Assembly: GCF_036898095.1 (NCBI RefSeq)
Contig: NC_090739.1
Span: 104,513,386 to 104,577,385 of the forward strand
Length of the DNA: 64,000 bases
Source: Palaemon carinicauda
Lineage: Eukaryota; Arthropoda; Malacostraca; Decapoda; Palaemonidae
Reading direction: 5' to 3'
This document shows, piece after piece, positions 52,481-62,020 of this stretch (positions within the stretch are counted from its first letter, which is position 1; every line of letters begins with the position of its first letter). The notes below the pieces were generated by a model, which was given only the letters and a program-made list of their open reading frames with translations, was not told the DNA's origin and ran no database searches. The translations under genes and the position numbers were made by a program.

Positions 52481-53840
52481 CTTACCAGAGGGCCTTGGGG
52501 TCTGGGACCGGGGAGCAGTACAGCGGGAGCTTGTAGTTCAGCGCTGTAGCGAACCGGTCCACAGAGGGGAGCCCCACCGAGTCAGGAATTTGTAGGCTAC
52601 CTGAGGATCCAAAGACCACTCGGTATGTGGTGTCTGTGTCGCACTGCTCAGACTGTTGGCGAGCCCATTCCTTTGCCTGGAATCAAGCGAGCTGCTAAGG
52701 TGATCGAGGGGAATTCGGGCCATCTCGGTATCTCTACCACAGGAAGGGATGGCTGTACTGAAAAGTACCTCCCTGTCTGAGCATGTAAGCCATCACTGTG
52801 GTGTTGTTGATCCTCACAACCACAGAGTAGTCCGCCAGGCTTGGTGGAGCTACTGAAGTGCCAGAAACACGGTTTCCATCTCTAGTAGGTCTAGAGAAGG
52901 TACTTCCTGGTTCTGACCACCGGCCTGAGGTCCCGCGGTTCAGAACGTGGGCCCCCCCCCCTTTCTTTGACGCGTCCGAAAACAGCATCAAGTTTGGGGG
53001 GAGGACGAGAAGGTCCACTGCCTATTGTAGATTCTCGTCTGCTTCCCACCATTGGGGGTCCGTCTGTTCCGGTTGTCCCCTAGGGATCCAGGCATCCGGA
53101 GCGTCGTGTCCCGGACTCCACCGCGCCCTGAGTCGCCACTGGAGAGAACTCATCCTGAGGCGACTGTTGCTATCCTGTCGTCTGAAGGGAAGGCTTCGGG
53201 AGATCGGGAGATTGATGTCTAAGACCATGCCTAGGTATACCAGACTCTGAGAGGGCTGCGGGGAGGACTCCTCGAGGACCACCATGATCCTAGAACTTGG
53301 CAAAGTCCGAGGAACTTGTCCCGATGGCGAAGAAGGGATGCCCTCGAGTCTGCTAGGATCAGCCAGTCACCCAGGAAACGGAGGGGACGGGTGCCGATCC
53401 TGTGAGCCCATGAAGAGATCAGAGTGGAAGCTTCGGCGAACACTTGAGGTGCCGTGAAGAGACCGAAGCACGGCACCTTGAACTGGTATATCCGCCTTCC
53501 CGGCAAACTCCAAAGTACTTCCTTGAAGACGGGTGGACCGGGATCGGAAGTACGCGTCCTACCGGACCAGTGTACACATGTAGTCTTGTGGTCTCACCGC
53601 AAGACTGACCACGTCTGCCATCGCCACGCTGAACGGAGACTGTTTGACAACCCCGTTCAGAGTTGAGAAGTCGATGACCGGTCTCCAGCCTCCAGACGCC
53701 TTCTCCCAGGGAGGAGACGATTAAGGAAGCCTCAGGACCCGTTGGCCACCTCTTGGAGGGAGCGCACTTCAACATGGACTGGACTTCTGCCCGGAGGGCC
53801 CGTCCCCTCACCGATCCCTACCCAGGGAGGAGGGAGGGGC
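52350..53840 (-). pseudogene. Element E ORF2 remnant: RT-RNase H-MT
   Basis: The RT starts right after the deletion junction: RALRAEVQSMLK, then SLGEGVWRLETGHRLLN (53640-53811, mixed frames). The palm lies at 53231-53506: YQFKVPCFGLFTAPQVF and RPLRFLGDWLILADS, where the YLDD box is FLGD, a lost catalytic Asp. RNase H is at 52734-53018: LMLFSDASKKGGGAHVLN, then VVVRINNTTVMAYMLRQGG, where the usual Asp before Asn is Asn. The MT-like part (VAYKFLTRWGSPLWTGSLQR) is at 52538-52620. All three enzymes are damaged by shifts, stops and active-site substitutions. Confidence 0.83.
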
Positions 53841-54864
53841 TCGATACCGACCGGGACTATTGAAGGAGGCAAGCTCAGAGAGCTGGCCCTCGGCCTTGTC
53901 TCTGGCACTTTTCATTCCTTGAGACCAGGGCAAGCTGCACTGGCCCAAGGGAGTCCTTGGGTGGTGTAGATTCGGTCCCGGACCGTATCCTTCCCTTTAC
54001 GAAGAGGAATCTCTGGATCTGGGGTCCCCTTGAGGTTTCTCCTGAGGGTCAGGATCTGCCGGAACGCAAGTTCCGACCCTTGGAGCTTCTCCTCCTGATA
54101 GACTGGCAGCGAGGTCTCCCGTCCCCGGAGGCTCTTCCTGGGGAGACTCGTAGACATGCTCCAAGGGTCCATCTGGTTCCTGTCGGGTCCTTGTGGAAGA
54201 CTGGGCCTTCGGTTCCCTCCTAGGAGAGAAACAGGACTCCAGCAATGAAGGATGTAAGGCTTTCGCCCCCTCCGCACGCGAAGATTTCTCAGGAAGAGGC
54301 GGGGATTCCCCCTATGGTGTGATGGGGGAGAGGACCGGATCTTCCGACCCTCCTGGGGATGGGTAACGCTCATCCGCAGGGGAGGGGGGAAGAAGTCTGA
54401 GGAGGGCTCATCGCCTGCGTAAGGACTCGCGAAGGGACAGGATAGTCCTTGGAGGAGATACCCTGCCACGGATTCCTCTCCCCCTCTTCAGGGGGAGAGG
54501 AAGTTGCTACTGATTAGTGACCCCAGTCAGAAGGCACAGGCTCATCGCCTGCGTAAGCGCTCTGACGACGGCGTCCCACCAGGGTTGCCGACCGACCGTC
54601 GCGCTGACAAGTAATCCCTCTGGAGGGAAGAGGATCGTTTGATCCCTTGGAGGAGTTGACACATGAGGGTTCGCCCGTAGAGAATCTGCAATGAAGGGAG
54701 AAGGGACCTTTGACCTGTCCGGAAACCTCCCCCCTCTGGAGAGGGCGCTGCTCTGCGCTGCGGGGAGGGAAATGCGAAGGTGGCCTGACCGCCATAATCC
54801 TTAACGTAATTAGGGTGCGATCGTGTTGGAGAACGGTGCGCCGATCACGCTGGTGATTGTGCAA
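53840..54864 (-). pseudogene. Element E ORF1 (Gag-like) remnant
   Basis: The frame 53912-54469 aligns with the middle of the element F Gag: ELAFRQILTLRRNLKGTPDP and EIPLRKGKDTVRDRIYTTQG match SEHAFWQVLGLMRQLNKFKD and REGKDTVLDQVYGTQ. The frame 54514-54864 covers the earlier part (SKGSNDPLPSRGITCQRDGR against PKGQEIPFPPAGITDTASVT). Similarity stops at QLSELAS (about 53865) and passes within a few codons into ORF2, so the conserved Gag C-terminal half is deleted. Confidence 0.75.
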
Positions 54865-54899
54865 AAAGCACAGATCTGGGTAGCGCGTGAATGAAACGT

Positions 54900-56030
54900 G
54901 CGTAGCATTATAACCGCGCTCGCACGCATGCGTACCCGTGTGAGAATGGGCGTATCGGCGATCGCGCGGGGAACCATCGGTGCCCGCGTGGGCGTATCAG
55001 CGATCGCGCGGGGAACCATCGGTGCCCGCGTGGACGATCCCCGCGCTTCCGCGCGTATGAAGATCGTCGGCGCTTGCGCGCGAAAGAAGATCGTGGGCGA
55101 TTGCATGGGAAACCATCCCACGCACGGACGATCTCGACGACAGAAGATCGCCAGTGCTTGCGCGCCGTCGGCGATTGCGCGTGGGAAACCATCCCACGCG
55201 CGGAAGAAATAAACGCGGACGATCTTCGGCGCCTACGCGTGTACGAAGATCGTCGGCGCTAGCGTGAGAGAAGATCGTCGGTGATAGTGAGCGGGAAACC
55301 ATTGGTGCCCGCGCGCGTATGACCTCCGGCTATGTAAGACGATCGTTGGTGATTCGCGCGAGCACGGACGATCTTCGGCGCTCATGCGTGTGCGAAGATC
55401 GTCGGCGCTCGCGCGCGAGAGAAGATAGTCGGCGATCGCGTGCGGGAAACCCTCGGTGCCCGCACGCGGACTATCTACGACGATCGCGCGCGGACGATCC
55501 GTGATGATCGCGCGCGGGCAACCATCCCACCCGTGGACGAGTGGAAAACCGCCCGAGGACGAGCGGGAAACCGCACGCGGATGATCTGCGATGATCGCGT
55601 GAGTCTCGATGGTCGCGCGCGGGAATCCATCCCGCGCACGGAACGATCTTCGGCGCTTGCGCGCCTAGCGTTGGATCCGAAGATCGTCGGCCAGCGGCCT
55701 TCGACGACCGCGTGCGGGAAACCGCTCGCGGACGGACCTCGAAGATCACGCGCGGGAAACCAACCCGCGCGTAGGACGATCTTCGGCGCTTACACGCATT
55801 ATGAAGGTCGTCGGTGCTTGTGCGCCTAGCGCGTATCAGAAGATCGTCGGCTAACAATCTCCGACGATCGCGAGCGGGAAACCGCACGCGGAAGGGCCTC
55901 GAAGATCGCGCGCGGGAAATCATCCCGCGCGGACAATCTTCGGCGCTTACGCGCGAGTGAAGATCGTCGGCCCTTGTGCGTCTAGAACGCAACAGAAGAT
56001 CGTCGGAGAGAAGGTTGAAGGATCAGCTAA
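54900..56030 (-). repeat. GC-rich GATC-dense repeat array in element E
   Basis: Over 1.1 kb the sequence is built from variants of GAAGATCGTCGGCGC, CGATCTTCGGCGC, GCGATCGCGCGGGAAACC and CGACGATCGCGCGCGG in both orientations and with irregular spacing. By eye I count roughly 28 to 30 GATC sites from 54950 to 56035, against about 4 expected at random. CpG density is extreme. The array sits upstream of the conserved Gag start. In F the corresponding position (63640 to the edge) has a different GC-rich array (GGGCGCGTGGGCGCG). It is unknown whether it is translated; several minus frames stay open with Arg/Ser/Asp-rich products. Confidence 0.85.
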
Positions 56031-56129
56031 CTCGTAGATCAGGAACTGGGATGTGTCCCTAAAAGGGAGGGCATCCCCTGAAGAGGACCAAGGCAGGTCT
56101 GCTTCAGAGCCGACGATCAACTGTAAGTA

Positions 56130-57130
56130 CTGTACTGCTAAACACTCCGAGGAGTGGTCTCTGTGAGAGACCTTTCCCGTGAACGGGAGACGTGTCCTTC
56201 GTAGAAGAGACTTAAAGACACCGCAGGCTGAACTGCTGGTGAGCGCCTGTGCGCTATCTCAGGAACCCCAACGATGTGCGCTAATGCGCAGGGAACGTTG
56301 GTAGCAGCCTGATTGAAATACTGGAACAAGGTGTCTCTGGAAGGCAGTCTCAGGAACAGCAGGAACAGCAGCCGAGCGCTAGCGCGCAAGGGAACATTGG
56401 CGCGCAGGGATACCTGGCGCATAAGGGACTTACTCACGGTGTGAGAAAGCCTCTCCTGCCCCGGAGGGAGCAGCCCGTTGGATAACGGGGAGCGTGGGCG
56501 CCCAAAGCACGTCAGCAGTCAGGAACGGATACAGCAGGTCAGCAGGTCCACTGAGGGGACGAGAGACCAAAGGTCTAACGTAGCCTGAGTAGCGAGGCCC
56601 CGAGGGGATGAGTTGTGAGACCCCGAAGGGTCAGCGCAACGAGAAACCGAAGTTTCCCCGTCACTAAACACCGAAGTGTTAGTGACTGAACAGCAAGCTG
56701 TTTCAACAGGAACAATCCTCCGAAGAGGAGTCTCTATGAGTGGCCTCTCTCGCGAACGAGAGAGGTGAGCACTTCGTAGAAGAGACTGGTGATGGAGCCC
56801 CAAAGGGCCATGAGATCAGCTGACGTAAACAGGAACAATCCTCTGGAGAGGAGTCTCTGTGAGTGTCCTCTCACGCGAACGGGAGGAGACACTTCGTAGA
56901 AGAGACAAAAGGAGCAATCCTCCAAAGAGGAGCCCTTAGTGCGGCCTCCCTCGCGAACGAGAGAGGTCAAGACTGATCTTGCAGCTGCTCAGCCCCTTGA
57001 GCGTAGCTAAAGAAGCGACCGCTCAGCCCCGAGAGCATAGTCGCTTGTACCATGGTCCGGCCTTGCAACCGCTCAGCCCCTTGAGCAAGTCACAAGGGCG
57101 GTCGCTCAGCCGCAAGAGCAAAACTGCCTA
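56130..57130 (-). repeat. Stem-loop repeat region in element E leader
   Basis: A loose unit of 90-120 bp recurs at about 56140, 56710, 56830 and 56910: a CTCCGAAGAGGAGTCTCT hairpin, then CCTCTCTCGCGAACGAGAGAGG (here as arms CCTCTCTCG and CGAGAGAGG), then CACTTCGTAGAAGAGAC. Between units lie more small hairpins (CACTTCGGTG-like, CCCGAAGGGTC). From 56985 to 57120 several GCTCAGCCCCTTGAGC-type stem-loops follow. Read on the minus strand some copies encode a repeated SLFYEV...SRSRERSL peptide. Dense consecutive stem-loops suggest structured RNA or repeated peptides at the 5' side of ORF1. Confidence 0.75.
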
Positions 57131-58019
57131 AGGACCAGGAAAGGGTAAGAAGGGAAGTTAACTAACTATCCTGGAGGCGAACCTCCTTATCGTTCTAGGA
57201 TGCACTGAAGAGCTGACAGTAGTCACGGGGGAGCTTCTAAGAGAAGGGAACGCCCCTGACGATGTCCTAGAGAGACGGCAGCGACAGCAGACTCCCCAGG
57301 CATAAACAGGACAGCTCTGCTTCGAAGGCACACTACAGGCACAAAGAAACAGCATCGTAAACTGGGAAATAAAAATGAACAATTATTTAACAGAAATTCC
57401 CCCGGGTGAACTCCGAAGAGAAACCCCGAGGGAAAGTAAAACATAAGAACGAAAGTAGGTATGCGCCCTCCTCCCCCACTGACATGCACGGGTGAGGGGG
57501 GGGGGACGAAACTTAACAAAAACTGGAATTATAACATTATAATTATGCAACTGACTTTGAATGTTCCAAGGATCACAGACCCCCGAAGGGACGTGATCCC
57601 CGAGCTGAAAAGTTAAAAAATACAATTATATTCATAAAAACAATTGAGACAAATAAAACGAAATAGCGACTCGGCCCGAGAAGCTATAGTAGCCGCAGTA
57701 CGGAGTAAGAGGTGAACGACATCGAGAGAGGGGCCGTACTCCACAAAGGAAACCATGGTGGCCTAGGAGTGAACGGCTGTGACCAAGAAGAGAATCGTGG
57801 TGGCCTTGGCTAAGCCGGCGAACACTCTCGTAGACGTACACAACACACACCGCACAACACTGAAAGCAAAGGAAACTTACTATTTTCTATACACAAGAAT
57901 ATATATATAAACATCTATAATGTTTAAATATATTAAGTGTAAGAAAAGGTAAGTTAAAAAGACAAAAGAATAATGGCCGTCAAGTGAGGATGGAAGCGGA
58001 GACATCCGAACGCCATCAT
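57131..58019 (-). other. Element E leader
   Basis: This is the sequence between the 5' ITR and the stem-loop region. No conserved ORF is recognised; minus-strand frames of 70-98 codons are unassigned. A C/G-homopolymer-containing stretch lies near 57500. Confidence 0.5.
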
Positions 58020-58200
58020 AGCCAAAAGTAAAGTGAGCCTTTCACCGGTGCGTGTGAGGGAAGTGGTAGCAAGCTACCCCCCGCTAACTAGCGGAGGGGT
58101 AGTAAACCATCGTTAAAATTCTTAGGGCTCGTCATTCAGCTCCGCCGAAGTAATTACCCCATGTAAATAGCATGGTTTGTATTTCAGTTACGGAACAAAA
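58020..58200. repeat. Element E 5' terminal inverted repeat
   Basis: This is the inverted copy of 50426-50640: GTGAGCCTTTCACCGGTG, CCCGCTAACTAGCGG and CTCCGCCGAAGTAATTACCC. It ends with CAGTTACGGAACAAAA at 58200, directly followed by the first base of element F. Confidence 0.9.
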
Positions 58201-58430
58201 TGACAAATTCGGAGATAATTTGTATTTTTCCTAACCATACAAACCTTAGCTATTTACATAGGGTATTACTTTCGGCGTAGCTGAAATGACGAGCCATTAG
58301 ATCTTTAACGAGGGTTAACTACCCCCCGCTAGTTAGCAGGGGGTAGGGAAGGGGTAGCTTGCTACCCCTCCCGCCCCCACACACCCGTGAGTTGTCTCAC
58401 TTCACTTAGAGGTAGGACTTGACTTGGGGG
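58201..58430. repeat. Element F 3' terminal inverted repeat
   Basis: It starts TGACAAATTCGGAGATAATT and contains CCGCTAGTTAGCAGGGGGTA and GGGGTAGCTTGCTACCCC, a perfect short palindrome. It is closely similar to the E ITRs. The partner lies beyond position 64000. Confidence 0.88.
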
Positions 58431-58440
58431 ACAGGGCTGG

Positions 58441-58540
58441 CGGGCAAATAGCTAAGGTTTGTATGGTTAGGAAAAATACAAATTATCTCCGAATTTGTCA
58501 TTTGTTCCGTAACCGAAATACAAACCCCGCTATTTACATA
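58441..58540 (-). repeat. Element F internal complementary region
   Basis: TAGCTAAGGTTTGTATGGTT ... GAATTTGTCA (to 58500) is the inverted 3' terminus of F at 58201-58250. TTTGTTCCGTAACCGAAATA ... CTATTTACATAGGG (from 58501) should be the inverted 5' terminus of F. That terminus is outside the window, but it matches the 5' end of E. Confidence 0.88.
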
Positions 58541-58851
58541 GGGTGACTTACCCCTTAGGAAGGGCGGAAAGTCCCCAGCCTTACTGGCTTTTGGGTTTAC
58601 CCGGGGACCCGAAATCCGAGTGAGCTGCACCTCGCACTTTTTGTTGCTTGCTACGAATGTGCGGCCTACATAAGTTGTGTGTGGAGGAAGTTGTGACTCA
58701 TCCTAGGAAGTTGACCAGGAGTTCTTTAGATAGAAATCTAGGCTAGGACGTTCCCAATACCACCTCGTCAGGGTATGGGGGACGCAAACAGTATTACAGC
58801 TAATATTAGGAGCACAAGGGAGCATGGTTTACCTGCAGAGGTTGAGGTCAG
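58541..58851 (-). other. Element F 3' untranslated region
   Basis: Non-coding sequence between ICR and recombinase stop, parallel to that of E at 50781-51289. No other signal is recognised. Confidence 0.5.
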
Positions 58852-60312
58852 CTATGCAGAGACCAGGATGCTGCTTTCCCCAAGGGAGGGGAGAATGAAG
58901 AAAGAAGTAAGGGCCAGACATACTCTTTCAATCACGCAGACTAAAACCGGGTAACAATGCCCCCAACCTTCTGCTACCTGTCCATTAAGGAGCCTGAGGT
59001 TAGACCAGCTGTTGTGTGGCTGCACAACAGCTGGTCTAACCTCAGGGCCAACAGAGAAGGTATCGAGGCTCCTGTGGGTCACGTCATGCAGGTAGTGGGC
59101 TGTGAGGGTCGTTTGGAGCTTCCACACCCCAGCTTGCAAGACCTGCGTCACAGAGAAATTTCTCTTGAAAGCCAGGGACGTAGCGATGCCCCTGACATCG
59201 TGCGCTCTAAGGCGACGTGACGGAGGAGGGTCAGCATTCAAGGCGTGTTGAATAACCTTCCGAATCCAGGCCAAGATGGTGTTCTTGGTGACCCTCCTCT
59301 TCGTCCTTCCTGTGCTAACAACTAACGCTTGCACATGAGGACGGACTGCAGCTGTTCTTTTCAAGTAACGCCTCAGACTCCTCACTGGGCAAAGTAACAG
59401 ATGGTCTGGGTCACTTGTTACAGAACGAAGACTCGTTACCCCGAAGGAGTCGAACCTAGGGTCTGACATCCCAGGGTTCTGAGTCTTGGCAACAAACTCA
59501 GGGACGAACCTGAACGTTACCTCCCCCCATTCCCTTGAATGGGCGACGTCGTAAGAAAGACTATGAAGTTCACTGACACGCTTGGCCGAGGCCAAAGCGA
59601 GCAGGAAAGCCGTCTTCCAAGACAGGTGGCGATCAGACGCCTGGCGTAATGGTTCAAACGGAGCTCTCTTCAGAGCCCTAAGGAACTGAACCACGTTCCA
59701 AGGAGGAGGTCTTACTTCTGACTGAGGGCAGGTAAGCTCATAGCTGCGTATGAGTAGGGAAAGTTCTAACGAAGAGGAAATGTCCACTCCTTTCAGCCTA
59801 GAAGCCAGGCTTAAGGCTGAGCGATAGCCTTTCACCGCCGGAACTGAAAGACGCATTTCCTCCCCTAAATACATAAGGAACTCCGCTATTGCTGGAATAG
59901 TGGCATCGAGCGGAGAGATACCCCTCCCACGACACCAACCACAGAAGACTTTCCACTTCGCCTGGTAGACTCCGATAGAGGACTTATACAGGTGGCGAGA
60001 CATCCTGTCCGCAACCTGTTGCGAAAATCCTCTCTCCGTGAGGAGACGCTGGATAGTCTCCAGGCGTGAAGCCGAAGCGACGCTACGGCTTTGTGGAAGA
60101 TGTTGCTGTGTGGTTGTCTGAGTAGCTCGTGTCGTGGGGGGAGTTCCCTCGGAAGCTCTGTCAGGAGCTGCAGAAGGTCCGGGAACCATTCCGCGTGATG
60201 CCATAGCAGAGCTACAAGAGTCGTGGAGAGATTGACCGATAGTCTGGTCTTGTTGAGCACCCTTCTCATCAGACAGAATGGTGGGAAGGCGTAAACGTCG
60301 ATGTTGTCCCAC
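58852..60312 (-). CDS. Element F ORF3: tyrosine recombinase
   Basis: This is an uninterrupted 486-codon ORF for the DIRS tyrosine recombinase, which should insert the circular DNA product by strand exchange through a 3'-phosphotyrosine. Residues 1 to about 85 lie in the overlap with ORF2, read in another frame, so the true start may be later. The core-binding half covers about 80-200 (RLETIQRLLTERGFSQQVAD, VYQAKWKVFCGWCRG, VPAVKGYRSALSLASRL). The catalytic half has Arg245 (SAKRVSELH), CPVRSLRRYL (308-317), the H371-x-x-R374 box (HDVRG), Trp397 (AGVWKLQT) and the nucleophile Tyr407 (TAHYLHDV). All conserved residues are present. The last 60 or so residues pass through a perfect 24-bp inverted repeat (58993-59046) that is not perfect in E, so the C-terminal tail is probably altered or extended. 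Expression mechanism (frameshift, re-initiation or spliced RNA) is not evident. Confidence 0.93.
   Translation of the reverse strand: MGQHRRLRLPTILSDEKGAQQDQTIGQSLHDSCSSAMASRGMVPGPSAAPDRASEGTPPTTRATQTTTQQHLPQSRSVASASRLETIQRLLTERGFSQQVADRMSRHLYKSSIGVYQAKWKVFCGWCRGRGISPLDATIPAIAEFLMYLGEEMRLSVPAVKGYRSALSLASRLKGVDISSSLELSLLIRSYELTCPQSEVRPPPWNVVQFLRALKRAPFEPLRQASDRHLSWKTAFLLALASAKRVSELHSLSYDVAHSREWGEVTFRFVPEFVAKTQNPGMSDPRFDSFGVTSLRSVTSDPDHLLLCPVRSLRRYLKRTAAVRPHVQALVVSTGRTKRRVTKNTILAWIRKVIQHALNADPPPSRRLRAHDVRGIATSLAFKRNFSVTQVLQAGVWKLQTTLTAHYLHDVTHRSLDTFSVGPEVRPAVVQPHNSWSNLRLLNGQVAEGWGHCYPVLVCVIERVCLALTSFFILPSLGESSILVSA
58993..59046. repeat. Perfect 24-bp inverted repeat, 6-nt loop
   Basis: CCTGAGGTTAGACCAGCTGT plus TGTG (58993-59016) is followed by TGGCTG and then its exact reverse complement at 59023-59046. 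Only one arm is clearly kept at the equivalent place in element E (about 51248-51290). F thus gained perfect symmetry in the sequence encoding the recombinase tail. Confidence 0.95.
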
Positions 60313-62020
60313 CTCTGCTGAAAATCATCTTGCCAGAGAGCCTTGGGGTCTGGGACTGGAGAGCAGTACAGGGGCAGCTTGAAATTCAAGGCTGTCGCGA
60401 ACAGATCTCCTGTTGGAGAACCCCACAAAGTCAGGACTTTGTTGGCTATCTGAGGATCCAAAGACCACTCGGTACTCACTATCTGCGTCGCTGTGCTCAG
60501 ACTGTCGGCGAGCACATTCCTCTTGCCAGGAATGAAGCGAGCCGAAAGTGTGACCGAGTGGACTTCGGACCACCTCAGAATCTCTACTGCAAGATGGGAT
60601 AGCTGTTGAGAAAAGGTACCTCCCTGCTTGTTGATGTAAGCCACTACCGTGGTGTTGACGCTCATCACCACTATGGAGTGGCCCGCCAGGGTCCGTTGGA
60701 ACTGTTGAAGAGCCAGGAAAACGGCCTTCATTTCTAGCAGGTTGATGTGGAGGTACCTTTCTGATTCTGACCAGAGGCCTGAGATCCTTTGGTTCAGAAT
60801 GTGGGCCCCCCACCCTTCATTTGACGTGTCCGAAAACAGAGTCAAATCCGGGGGGAGGACGAGAAGATCCCCTCCCTTTCGAAGGTTCACGTCGTTCAGC
60901 CACCACCGAAGGTCCGTCAGTTCCGTTGATCCTATAGGAACTAAAAAGTCCGGAGAATCGGAGCCTTGATTCCACCGGGACTTTAGCCGCCATTGCAGGG
61001 ATCTTATCCTGAGGTGACTGTTTGGAACTAGACGTGCCAAGGAGGAAAGGTGGCCTAGAAGACGTAACCATGATTGGGCCGGAAGCTCTTCCCGCCTGAG
61101 GAAAGGTTCTGCGACCCTCCTCAGCCTTGCTATCCTGTCGTCTGATGGAAAGGCTTTGTGGAGAGCGGTGTCTAATATCATGCCTAGATATACCAGTCGT
61201 TTCGTCGGAAGCAGAGAGGACTTCTCAAGATTTACCATGATCCCCAGATCTCGGCAAACCTCCAGAAGCCTGTCCCGGTGTCGAAGAAGGGTCGACTCCG
61301 AGTCTGCTAGGATCAGCCAGTCGTCCAAATAACGGAGGAGACGTATGCCATTCCTGTGCGCCCAAGACGAGATCAGTGTGAACATTCTGGTGAACACCTG
61401 AGGTGCTGTGGAGAGACCGAAACACAGCACCTTGAACTGGTAGATCTTGCTGTCTAGGCTGAATCTCAAGTACTTCCTGGAAGATGGAAGGATTGGGATC
61501 TGGAAGTACGCGTCCTTCAGATCCAGTGTGCACATGAAGTCTTGGGGTCTCACTGCAAGTCTGACCGTGTCCGCTGTCTCCATGCTGAACGAAGTTTGTT
61601 TGACAAACTTGTTCAGGGCTGAGAGATCGATGACCGGCTCCAGCCTCCAGACGCCTTCTTTACAAGAAAGAGTCAACTGAAGAAGCCTGGGGAGCCGTCG
61701 TCGACCTCCTGGAAAGCATCCTTCTTGAGTATGGTCTCGACTTCTGCCCGAAGGGCTAACCCCTTTGCCGATCCCATGGCATAGGAGTTCAGCGACACTG
61801 GATTCGCTGTCAGGGGAGGTGGAGATGTCGTGAATGGGATGCGATAACCTTGGCCGATCACAGAGACCGTCCAAGAATCGGCCCCAAGTTGCTGCCACCT
61901 GTGCATGCAACTTTCCAGGCATCCCCCCACAGGTGGACACACGGGGGGATTGCCGATCCTAGCGCTTGCGGCCTCGGCCGCTGCCCCTAGGATTCTTCCC
62001 TCCCCTAGAGGACTTGCCAC
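59886..62020 (-). pseudogene. Element F ORF2: RT-RNase H-methyltransferase-like
   Basis: The long frame 59886-61940 (684 codons) is genuine from about residue 100. RT: VIDLSALNKFV, CTLDLKDAYFQIPI (Asp140), VLCFGLSTAPQVFTRMF, RYLDDWLILADSE (YLDD 204-207, intact) and LVYLGMILD. Connection: LLGHLSSLARLVPNS. RNase H: LFSDTSNEGWGAH (Asp371), INLLEMKAV (Glu403), VVMSVNTTVVAYINKQGG (Val428 where relatives have Asp) and NVLADSLS (Asp479). MT-like: LTLWGSPTGDLFATALNF, YCSPVPDPKA and DVYAFPPFCLM (548-558). The ORF2 N-terminus is in the frame 61673-62020 (GYRIPF ... ILKKDAFQEV ... SPGFFS). An in-frame TGA and a one-base loss between 61630 and 61675 split the RT fingers. The missing RNase H Asp should also abolish that activity. 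Confidence 0.9.

Larger units (their letters stand above)
50426..58200 (-). mobile_element. DIRS-like retrotransposon E (decayed, long leader)
   Basis: This 7.8-kb minus-strand DIRS element is of the F/G lineage. In element order it has a 5' ITR (58020-58200), a long structured leader/ORF1 region (54870-58020), Gag remnant (53840-54864), ORF2 remnant (52350-53840), recombinase remnant (51290-52480), ICR (50675-50780) and 3' ITR (50426-50640). Its 3' end cuts the Ty3/gypsy fragment D. Its 5' end touches the 3' end of element F without spacer. A deletion joins the Gag middle to the RT N-terminus near 53840. Many frame breaks are present, so it is dead. Confidence 0.9.

Noticed and set aside
54900..56030. 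CpG-rich stretch as a host CpG island or promoter
   Set aside because: It lies inside DIRS element E between its ITR and Gag, is made of repeats, and a GC-rich array occupies the same place in F; no host gene is next to it.
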